A stretch of 64,000 bases of DNA, from the NCBI GenBank assembly GCA_001939145.1, contig LSRX01000074.1, positions 571,655-635,654 on the forward strand, written 5' to 3'. The notes under the pieces were generated by a model, which saw nothing but the letters and a program-made list of their open reading frames with translations, was not told where the DNA came from and made no database searches. A program made the translations under genes and the position numbers. Position 1 is the first letter of the stretch. Each line of letters opens with the position of its first letter. This DNA comes from Symbiodinium microadriaticum. Its lineage: Eukaryota > Sar > Dinophyceae > Suessiales > Symbiodiniaceae. This document shows, in pieces, positions 37,201-48,100 of the stretch.

Positions 37201-38538
37201 GGTTGCTTGTGGATCTCGGCATGTGGCATCTCAACTCGGGTGCGCTAAACCTGCTAAACCCTTAGCCGATTGTTTCTGCAGCTATTTCTGGGTGGGACTC
37301 TTATTCCCACCAACTCTGTTTGCTGTTGCTTCGACTCTGTCTTCAGTTTTCCAGCGGGAGCGTAAGCTCAAGATTGGATGTCGAGTTGAACAGCCCTATA
37401 TAAACCCCGCGACCAACCGTAAACCGAAAACAGCAAGCACCCCAAGCGTCTCTAAACCCGAAATTCCAGGACCCTGACATGGATTGTGGACGGGGTCTGT
37501 GTTTAGCTTACGTTTCAAGGTTCAAGGCGGTTGGAGTTTGAAGGTTCAACAACACGCAGCCGCACTTTTTTGACATTCGATTGCCAGAGACAGGACGCTT
37601 AGAGCCCTTATGCCGCCAACTCGCAACCCTAGATTGGTCCGAGATCCAAAACTCCCAATCTCAGGACATGCGGCCGGAATCCCGGAAGTTCGCGTTGATC
37701 CACTATGCCCGTGGCTTGGGATTTGGGGTTTTCAGTGGCGCAAAAGACCGTTGGATATTCGTTGTCTAGGGGAAGGATTCTGTGTATGGTATGGCATTCA
37801 TTTTCAATTTCTCGTTCAGCAAAGTATCACTTCCAGGCATTTGCATATGCTGCAGAGGTATCTTAGACGCTTGAGGATCAAACCCAGCAAGCTTGTGCAG
37901 CTCTCTACAGTATGTGTAACTGTCCTGAAGGGTCATGTATAGTCCTCGCGCCAGACCGTTTGCCACTGCCCCGAGAACCTCTAACAGGTTTCGGTCTGAT
38001 CCCTTGTGCAGATTAGCTTGATCACCTGTAGGGGGTCATGCATTTTTGGGGCGATGATTGAGCTTTTTGTGCATTGGCACATGTTCGGTTTAGGTTTTTG
38101 TGAGTGTCTGGGTCGAGCTTCACAAGTTGGAATCCGGCTGCAGGGGTTTAGGTGGGTTGGGGTCTACGTGGGTGCTTCGCTCAAACCGGTTCGTTCAACG
38201 AAACTTGCGAAGGCAATTACGCGTGGATCCAACCCCAAAACCCCTTCAGTGGGAATTAGGACGTTTTTAAAGGCAGTTCAACACACTGAGCCCCGGGTTT
38301 TGTTAGGGTTGCAAGGGTTTGCTGAACAGAACTTCGGAAGCTGCAGGGATAGTCTTGGCTTCTCCGCTTCGCAGACACGGGAGTTTCCGACACTACGAGA
38401 CCCTTCTAAGCAGCCTAGTAAATTGTAGGATTTTGCTTATGAGGACATCCAAGTACACAAGACGGTACCCGTAATTTCAACAAATCACCACCATGCTGAC
38501 CCGTCCGCGCGCCCCCAGTTTCTGGTTTGGGATTCCAG
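34282..38538. other. Mostly unassigned, possible introns of the ankyrin gene
   Basis: Contains a TA-rich microsatellite at about 35205-35280 flanked by ATAC/TATG words and a TGTATG tract at about 34410-34490. Frames at 34785-35141 and 38006-38428 are rich in Gly, Arg and Pro and look non-coding. A piece at 37838-37858 between CCAG and GTATC encodes AFAYAAE, ankyrin-helix-like but too short to call. Confidence 0.4.
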
Positions 38539-38926
38539 GGTTCACGACTGGCCGAAAGCTTACGAGGCCGCCTTCCAATTCCACCTGGGGGCCCTGGACA
38601 TGCTTCTGAAGTTGGGGGCGGATCCCAACCTCAAAAACCAGGACCGGCTTGGCTTTCAGTGTTGGTGCCATGTTCAAGTTTGGGCGAGCCTCTATGCTTT
38701 GCACTTTGTGTTGGGCTTCGGCCCTGTTTCTGTCTTCGCCTGCAGCAGGATGGTAAGACAGCTCTGGAACTCCTGAATTCTGAGCGCAAGGTGCGCAATT
38801 GGAGGTTTGATTTGAGGGCCGAGGGATTAGTTGTTTCTTGGGTTGCGCCGGGGCGTTTCGTGGTTGATGTTTAGGGTGATTTCGTATGTTCTGGTGCAGG
38901 GAGGGGAGGAGGGTATCTGCGGATGA
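38539..38926 (+). CDS. Ankyrin-repeat protein, last three exons
   Basis: Exons 38539-38641, 38749-38790 and 38900-38926 join in phase. The product contains one clear ankyrin repeat: EAAFQFHLGALDMLLKLGAD, then PNLKNQ joined to DGKTALELLNSERK. The consensus elements are the second helix with LLL..GAD, the PN loop and the DGKTAL start of the next repeat. The first intron needs a GA donor (AACCAG|GACC) and joins exactly inside the conserved N.D(G).TAL turn; the second is GT. The last exon adds GGEEGICG and a TGA at 38924. Upstream exons were not found with confidence. Ankyrin repeats mediate protein-protein contacts; no partner can be inferred. Confidence 0.6.
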
Positions 38927-39501
38927 TACTTAAGCGTTTAGAGATACGATTGTCGTGGTATTGTAAGCTACGACGGATCTTTACTTTCCTGGTGTCCAAG
39001 GCAAGACCTGCTGTTTCAAACAACTCATTGCAGCCCTGGTCCTACAGTCGAGACAGAGAGAAAGCGAGAGCCAGAGAGCGGGAGGGAGCGAAGGTGAGGC
39101 TGCGAGGGACTGCAGGTGTACATGCACGTACATATGCATGCATGCTCCGTTTACATGTAATCACACACACACACACAGCCACGCTGTAAGGGAAGCCGAG
39201 GAGCAGATGTTACGTTGCATAGGGGCAGATACTAGTAGGAATTTCAACACAACCGTTGGTACAAGAAGCAATGACCGATGTACAACATGCTATCAGGATT
39301 GCCACTCTGTTTTCACATATGAGGCCTGCAGGTAATGCCATGTAGACCGCAGAGACTCTGGCGATTCATAGCAGTCATGCAACTACAGTATAGCCTTGCA
39401 CATCCGACTGAATGCCGGCTCCTGCCAAGGTCGCTGGGGGCCCTGTAAGTCGTGACATAGCCCCGAGCCCAAGGAACCTCAAAAGCCTAAGCCCGACACT
39501 C
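38927..39501. other. Intergenic region between convergent genes
   Basis: Lies between the 3' ends of the ankyrin gene (plus) and the unknown minus-strand gene. Contains a GA-rich stretch (39040-39090) and an AC microsatellite (39162-39178). No poly-A signal or terminator could be defined. Confidence 0.45.
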
Positions 39502-42147
39502 TTAAAGATCCGGATCAATGAGTTTCCACAGCTGGTCCAAGTCAGGCGCTCCCGATCCACGACGTGAAGCATCAGAAGATGGCGCAAGACTGCCTGTCAG
39601 AAACTCGGGGCAAGACGTAAGGACGTTTACCTGACGGAAGACCCTGAAGGGTTCATAGTCGGTGGGTACGGCTCGCAATCGACATACATGAGCTGTCGTG
39701 GATGCAGAGACTATGCACCCCCAGTCTGCGATACGAGTTTGCAGGGTTTTCCATCCCGAAATCCTGCCCCAGTCAGTAGTGGTCATGACATCCTCAGAAC
39801 CCCTCCCCGTGGCACGGCATGGTGGCAACAAGCTGAATCACTGGACTTTGGAGGACAAATTCTTGCATTGCCTGTCGTGCATGTGGAGATTATAATTTGC
39901 AACTCATCAGAATCTGGAGAGCAAAGCGGAAGCAATACCCTGACTAGCCTGGGGAAAACAATCTCAAGCCATGAGCTCTCCAAACACACGGCGTGGCATC
40001 ATCCAAGGTTGCGTCTTCGCAGGTATGACACGCCTGCCAGCAGACCGCCTTTGAGCAAAGGCCGCCGTCGCCGGGCCAGGGGTTTCCTCAGGGCGAAAGA
40101 AACCTAACCCACAAGCCATTACTTCTAGGCTCAGGCCTAAACCTGTACTTGAGGTGTGCACGGCCTTGAAGAAACAAGCAGCAACATAGGTACCTGAGCT
40201 TCCACTTTGTTTTTGAAGTTATGAGTGTCCGTTTTTGCTACCCTTGTACGTCGCCGTCAATTTCGAGATTTTCGGGAGTTTATGCTTTCGCCTTCATGGG
40301 CTGTCGCCTCGCAAATGCCGCCATTTGTTACTGTTCGAACCGTAACATGCTTGAAAGTTCAGCTGTACTGCAGCAATACCAAGTGATAATGAGTAGGTCC
40401 GGTAGCTGGGCTGGGGTTGGCCGATGTTGCCACCGAAGGGATCTGACCAAGCGGAGACTCGTGGAGTCACAGTGGAAGCAGCCGCAGCCTCAAGTGACTG
40501 GAGTGGTTTGTGCGATGCTGGGGTGGAAAGTGAGGCCCAGCGAGCCCAATATCCTTTGAGTAAGGGTATTTGTACCCAGGCAACCGATCACAAATTGAGG
40601 ACTGCTACTTGATGTTTGGGCATGCCTGCATGAAGACGAAACCAGCCCCATTCCATGTCCTGTATGAGTGTGTCCCGACGGACAGAGGTTTCCGGCCGTA
40701 GTAGCACAGGACGCCTCAAGAACACTCCAACAAGTCCTTGAGGTCGATAGCAACCTGTGCGAGGTCATTTTGAAAGAATGTGCGTTTCTTGCCAGGGTCT
40801 CTAGCATAAGGATCCTTAGAGTCAGGGTCCGCTTCAGGGGTCTTTCGTTTAGGGAGCTTTTTCATGCGAGAGTTCGAGCCAAGCAGCGACTTAGGTTCTT
40901 AGATGTTATGTGCAATTATGTGCAGGAGATGCTTCGGTTTGTCAGTCGCTTTGTTTGGGAAAGTTCCCCACACCGAAGGCAGGAGGGTTGCATGGTGAGT
41001 ATTCGTATTATGTACTAGGACAGTTCCGTAGACGCAGTCATTGTACCTTCTTCCATGGAAGGCCTGGTGTTGTTTCGTCTTTTTCACAAGAAATATCTTC
41101 GAGACTCCCTGCCATGTTAAGACTATCTTCTTTGGAGTTACGAACAGACATTATCACCAGCATTAGCCGCAGCAGCTGTTGCAGCAACAACATCACCATC
41201 ACATACTGTAGCACTCCTGCTCCTACTCCTGCTCCTATATAAACCTGCTGCTGCTGCTGCTGCTGACTGCTACTACTGCTGCTACGGCTGCTGCTGCTAC
41301 TATGACCCTATGACTTGCTCGTACATATAAACACGCAGAATATACAGACAGACATATTCATGAACCCCCTAGCATGAAAATCACAATAGACATAGTCACC
41401 ACGGGGTCCACGGATGTTCACTTGTTTGTTCATTCGTCCGCCGGTGGCTTTTGCAGCTTGTTAGTTCTTACGTGCTCCTTTGTCCCGCAACATGCAGTGC
41501 TGTGAGCCTGCAGTGAACGACGAAACCTGGCAGAAAACTGAAATTTGGTTTCTTAGAGTACGGCTGTCGGATGCAAGATCTTTCCGTGCGGGAGAGCACC
41601 CAAGTGTAGCGACTCATGAGATGAATCATTTGCTAAGCAAGCTGTGCTAAAACTCCAAGTAGGTGTTCGTACCGGTGACCCACACGTAGCTTTTCCATGA
41701 CCCGAACATGCGCAGATGTTGATGGGGCTTTACATCTGACATGCCAGCCAGGAAAAGGATGCCGTCAATATCCCGGGGGAGACCACGCCGATCGAGAGCG
41801 TGTCCCACGGCTGCCATTGATGGGTATGCACTCATCAATCGTACAACGATTCTCCGAATGTTGAGCAAGGACCATGTCCCGTGAAGGATCACCGTCCTTG
41901 AATACAGCGGGTCGACTTAAGAACGTTGTCTGCCGTAAGATGAAATCTCAGGTGCCCCGGTTCTCGACTAAAGCGTCTTTAAGACTTCAGGATGGCATAC
42001 CATGAGGATTGTCAGGTCTTTCCTCAGGAAGAGTATATAAAGGAAAGTCATTCCACGTTCCGGTCAAGTTGATACGCCAGTCGAGGTGGACTGCAGTGAC
42101 TAGCGACCACAGATTCTCAAGGGCTTCCGTTTTTTCACGGCCTATCC
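39502..42147 (-). CDS. Three-exon gene of unknown function
   Basis: On the minus strand the exons 42147-41997, 41896-41654 and 39802-39502 join in phase into about 230 codons ending at TAA. Protein-like stretches run through every border: ALENLWSLVTAVHLDW, GTWNDFPLYTLPEERP, then DNPHGM joined to TVILHGTWSLLNIRR, then GLPRDIDGILFLAGMSD, SYVWVTGTNTYLE joined to GSEDVMTTTDW, and at the C-terminus PDLDQLWKLIDPDL. Donors are GC (first intron, 100 bases) and GT (second intron, 1851 bases with CTG repeats); acceptors are TAG|G, AAG|G and GAG|G. I recognise no family. The first exon's frame stays open to a possible ATG at 42205, which would add about 19 residues with a hydrophobic centre. Confidence 0.5.
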
Positions 42148-42203
42148 CTACAAAAAGCAGACAGCCTGCGTATCCAAAACTTCGAAGCCCTAAAACCTTA
42201 ACC

Positions 42204-43717
42204 ATGAGCTGCACACGAGAGCCAAGGCCTGCAGGGCCTGAGGAAGCTCCTGCAGAGGCGCCCAGCGGTGACTTAAAAGTCGCCGCTGTGGCACTTGAGG
42301 ATGAGGAAGCTCTGGTGCACAGCAGGTACAGGTAGCGCTTATACTTACTGGCCGCATTTTGGAGGTAGCATGAACTGTTAAGGACAGAGGCTTAGGCTTA
42401 GGCTCTTCTGGAAGAAGCCACTTTGGCAAGTAAGGAAGCGCCTCCCATGGCAGAGGAGGAAACAGCCGAACCTGTGAAGGCCAAGCCTACCAAAGCTTCC
42501 CTGTGCAAGCTATTCTCACAGATGGATGCCGTGGAGGCCTTGGTGTTGGTGGTGGGCACGCTGTGTGCAATGGCCCACGGGGTAGCGCAACCGTTATTGA
42601 TTGTCATCTTCGGCGATCTCATCGATGCACTTGGCGGAAGTCCTGAAGAGGTCCAGCGTGAGACGGAACGGCTGTCTCTGACTATGTGTGCTGTGGGTGG
42701 CGGAGCTTTGGTGGCAGCGACGCTTCAGGGGGCATGCTTCAAGATCTTCTCTGACTCGCAGACCATGAAGTTCCGGATTATGTATTTTCAAGACATCCTG
42801 CACCAGGATGTCGGTTGGTTCGATACCAAGGAAGTTTCGGCATTGTCGGCTGAGATCCAGGACGACCTGTCCAAGATCCAAGATGCCTTCGGAGACAAGT
42901 TTGGCAACGGCACCCTGGTCAATTCGTTAGAACCCTCCTGTTGGTTCAAGCCCCAAGCGCAGCAGCAAGTGCAGTGCCATGACAGCTGATTCGTCGCATC
43001 CGCGGTTCTGCGGCACTAGTGTTAGTGGTATGGCCACTGAGGCTGCTGCTGCTGCTGCTGCTGCTGCCCAAGTACTAAGCTACTAGCGCAACTACTCCCA
43101 CTTCGGGACCAGATCCCCGACATCCAAACCGAGGATACTCGTGTCAACGACGGTTTTTTTAACCCCATGCACACCTTGTGTAAAGCCGAGGTGTGATGGC
43201 CTTGTCGGCCTTCCTTGGAGGCTTTGCTTGCGCCTTTGGCCTCGGCTGGCTGCTTGCGCTCATCCTCTCCGCCGTGCTGCCTTTCATGGCACCCCAGCTC
43301 TTATTTGAGCGTATGGGGAGTTCAGGTATGGAGGTGCTGATGTGTTTTTCAGTACTCCGGTCCGTCTGTTAGCTACACTTGCGGCGCTGATAGAAGGCAT
43401 TAGATGGGTACATCATATGAGCCACAAGTATGCATGATGAGAGCTACCCTTCCAAATCGCACGGAAATCCCCGCTCCTTCAAACACAGCGCACCCCTGAT
43501 TCCGACGGAGACCCTCGAATTGCAGACCAAGGCCATGGGCACATACTTCGTCGGCCAGGCTGTTGCCGAGGTGCGGACTGTGTAAAAAGCCACGTGGTTT
43601 GGGCTTGGCGCAATGTAGGGCCAAGAGAGAGTACGTTGCATGTGTCTAACATGCATTGTCCATTCTTTCTCCTTCTCCGGTCCTGGACGACAGCATGGGA
43701 CGATGAAGAAGGCAGCA

Positions 43718-43749
<32 letters not shown>

Positions 43750-44849
43750 TCCTAATGCTGGTCTCGTAACACAACGACTACGACGTGACTACGAGTACGA
43801 CTCCTACAACGGCTAAAGCAACAAGGTCACGTTTGCGTGCCTGGTGTTTTTGTGCACCCCATGTTAGGTTGACGGCCCTGCCAGTGTTCTCGTGCTCCAA
43901 CATGCGAAAACCGATGCTCTGATCAACGTGATTTTCAGTACGCTTCTTGTTTCGGCATCGGCATATACATGGGCTGATGATCATCGTCATCATCATCATC
44001 ATCATCATCATCGTTCTCGTCATCGTCGTCGTCAACCTCATCATCATCATCATCATCATCATCAACATCATCATCATCATAATCATATGCACTAACCGGA
44101 TTCTCGCGGGAATGGATGTTATCATGCTGTGGCCGTGGATGCTCCGGACACCGTATGCTCGCACGAATGAGCGTCATCATGCTTTGGATAACGGATGCTG
44201 TCGCGAATGGATGTTATCAGGCTTTGGCAGTGGAAACTCTTCTTAAGGTATGCTCTCGTGAATGGATGTTATCATTCTTTGGCCACCGGATCCCGCCGCG
44301 AGTGCATGTTATCATGTGCAGAAGATGCACACAAATGCCGCGCCTGCTGCTGATTGATTCTCAGCGGAGGTTTTCACAAGAACGACAGTAAGCAATCTGA
44401 CTTCTCTCGCACAAAAAACGTTCTCAGGCGGTGTCCGTGCGGGAAAATGTCGTGCCTGTCGACGGATTGCGCCCCCAGAGGATGTTTTCACGCTTTTGCA
44501 TGTTGTCACAGCTTGGGCAAAAAGACACCAACAAGTGCGGACAGGAATCCAGCCACTGTCCTGCACAGGTTTGCCTGTCCGTGTGTTTGTGCTCCATCAT
44601 GCCGAAACCACCAGGACGTTATGCAGCCGTTAGCAACCACAACCACAACCACCGCCGCCACCGCCACCGCCACCGCCACCACCAGTGCCACCGCCACCAC
44701 CACCACCACCGCCACCATCGCCGTCGACGCCACCACCACCGCCGCCACAAGCAGCAGCGGAGCTGATCTTAATATTCGTAATGCTCTTCTGATTCTGTTC
44801 ATGCCAAAACTCTGACGAGGAACATGACCGACAACAACAGCAACCAGCA

Positions 44850-44884
<35 letters not shown>

Positions 44885-44954
44885 CCGCCACACCTCTAGG
44901 CCGCCATCAAACACCAACACCAACAACACCACCATCGCTACCACCACCACCACC

Positions 44955-45004
<50 letters not shown>

Positions 45005-45038
45005 CTACCACTACCACTACCACTANGCTACAACAACA

Positions 45039-45092
<54 letters not shown>

Positions 45093-45153
45093 GCGACTAC
45101 GAGTTCGAGCACGACTACGACTACGACTACTACTTCTGCTGCTGCTGCTGCTG

Positions 45154-45185
<32 letters not shown>

Positions 45186-48100
45186 GCGACTACGAGTTCG
45201 AGCACGACTACGACTACTACTACTCCTACTCCCACTCCTTCTCCTACTAATCCTAATCCTAATCCTAATCCTACTCCTACTACTCCTAATCCTAATCCTA
45301 ATCCTACTCCTCCTACTCCTACTCCTACTACTCCTACTCCTCCTCCTCCTCCTCCTCCTCCTATACTCCTACTCCCACTCCTCCTCCTCCTCCTCCTCCT
45401 GCGACTCCGACTCCGACTCCGACTCCGACTCCTACTCCTACTCCTACTCCTACTCCTACTCCTACTCCTACTCCTCCTACTACTGCTATCGCTACTGCTA
45501 CTACTACTGCTACTGCTACTGCCAGTGCCACTCCGACTCCTGCCTCATTACCACGCACAGCAGAAGTAACACCACCACTAGCACCACCAGCACCACCACT
45601 AGACTACTACATACTACTACCGCCACCACCTGCTGCCAAGGCGTTTGCTGGCACAGCAGCCAAATGTGTTTCATTGCGGCTGCATCTTCTCTCCACCATG
45701 AGGTGCAGATGGAGTCTCAGGGCTGGTACGCCAAGGCCGCCAGCGTGGTGGAGGAGTTACCGTCTTGATCAGCGCACAGAGTCCTTACAACCCGTGTGGC
45801 TGCGTGTTTTTACAAAAGCAACATAGACACACACACACACACACCCACTCACACAGACGTGCGCGTCTCCACATGTTCTCATGACTGTCGCTGCATAACT
45901 GCATAGCGAACTCGCTGCAAATTCATTCAACCCAACATGTACGGATTGCACGACAGTTGGTTGAGTCATGCATGATCAAAAATCCTGTTGACGTAGACTC
46001 ACTCAGGTAAACATGCATGTATTGAAAGCCCTGTGCATGGTCAGAGAGCTGTAGGTTCACTCAAGCAATCGTGCATGTCACGGAAGACGGTACGTCTTGA
46101 TACCGCACAAGGGGGGCTACTGGATCTTCGTTGCACCAAGCCGAGTCAGGCATGCCTGGTGCCGCACATACAAGTACTCGGCATATGGGAGCAAATGCCA
46201 ACAGAGTGAGTGACACAGTGTTGTAACCAAGCAATCAGTTTCAGGCGGGAAGGACCACTGGATGCAACACCTGCAGAACACAGCAACGGTCAACATGGTA
46301 CAGGCTTTATTGCGTGTACAGCAGATGACACAAACGAAACAAAATAAACAAACAAACAAACAAACAGACACACACACACACATGAACGCCGAAGTCAAAA
46401 TACCAAGAGCCGAGTTCCCAAACTGTACATGTTTAACTGCCAACAGCACTGAGCTTTAAAGCCACGAAGCTATGCTGCACTTCGACAATGAAAAAGCCCG
46501 GAGCATCAACTGCATTCTCCTGCAAACCAGAGACCCAGGGACCCTGTGTAATGCTGGAGGAGTGCCTGTACGGCATGCGCACGGTGGTCTCCTTCGGAAG
46601 TGAGCAGAAGGACAGGGCTTGGGCTCAAAAGATTCAGTCTGTAAGACCTCGATGCCGCCGTAGGACAAGTCCCACTCCTCAATCGTAGTTCCGCCTAACC
46701 CCTGAGCCGTCCGACCCACAGCTCGGTCCATACTAGTGACTATCGCTGCTGTGTTTGCGTGTCTTCGGTGTTCGTGGAGCGCTTGCCTGAGACCCGCGCC
46801 CGCGTGGCCACCTAAAGCGAGGTCTATTTGCCAGCTGAAGCTGCATATTCTATAATTGCAGAGGTAGGATACATAGCCCCCCCACAAGGTTGTTCTCACA
46901 TTTACTGAACACGATCCACTGCAGCGCATGGCTTGAGACTGATCTACTGCAGCATCACAAAGAAGCAGAGAGCCCTTTCCAACTTCACGAGAAAGAATAG
47001 AGCTCCGTTCGCTTTTTAGCCGACAAGAAGAAAGAGAAGAGCTTCTTGTCCTCCCCGTTTGATTTTCAAATGATAGAAGAGAGATAGCTGTCAAAAAGTG
47101 AGGACGGCGCTCCCTTAACCTTCAAAAACAGTCTGGTCCTCCCTTCAGCCGTCAACAAATTTCAAAACATAAGCAGCCCTCTACCGCGTCCTTTGTAACA
47201 AGAAAAGAGTCCCCTCCAAGTTACTCCTGGCAAGACAGATCTTTCCAGAAGAGACTTCTTTCACCTCTTGCTAAAGCTGTATTTCATCTGAAGACTGAAG
47301 AGGAATGGGGAGTTCCCACTCCTAGGGCGGGAGGGCAGAGCTCCTCCATCCAGCTTGCAACAAGAAGAAGAGAGCTTCCTCCAAATTCATGAGAAAGAAG
47401 AGAACTCCATCTCAGCAAAAGGACAGGCGCCGCCAACTTCACGAGAAACAGAAGAGCTCCGGTTACCTCTCATCGGCGGGAAGAGACCTCCCTTCTCTCT
47501 ATAGGTACGGGGAAGAGATCTTGACTATCCCCCTCACCTTTTGAAAAGATGGAGGAGAGCATGCACTAAAGAAAAAAGAGCCAAGCTCCTCCCAGCCTTC
47601 AAACGAGGACGCCTGGTCCTCCTCTCAACCTTCAACAAGAAAGAGAACTCCTCCACCTCATGCTGTAAAGCAGAAGAGAGCTGCCCCAAGCTATGTGTGC
47701 CAAAAGAAGAGAGCTCTTTGTAGAAGAGAGCTCCATTACCTCTTGGTAAGTCGCCTCTCGGTCTTGAGAAGAATGAAGAGACCTTTCGGCTAGCAAGAAA
47801 GGGGCAGACACCCCCCAACGCTCAACAACACCGTATGAGTTCTCTACCTACTCATCGAAAGCAATACGAAAGCTCACTCCAATTTCAGGAGACAAAAGAG
47901 TGCTCCTTTACTTTTGGTAGAGGAACAAATCCCTTGGCATGTCCCCTGCCCCAACAACGCAGACGAGAGGCCCCTCTGAGTTTTCGAGAAAGAAGAGAGC
48001 CCCGTTTACCCCTCAGTCGGCACGAAGATGAGATCTCCTTTGTCCCTTAGTCAAGGGCGAAGAGCTCAGAGCTCCTGACCATTACCTCTTCCTGTTCAAA

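Noticed and set aside
40688..40763. Plus-strand exon-like piece (AVVAQDASRTLQQVLE), vaguely ankyrin-like
   Set aside because: It lies in the second intron of the better supported minus-strand gene, after the probable stop of the ankyrin gene, and has no partner exon.
44824..45768. 314-codon plus-strand frame, one of the longest in the window
   Set aside because: It is made of Leu, Ser, Thr and Pro runs from trinucleotide repeats; only its last 17 codons (45703-45753) are a real exon, of the ABC gene.
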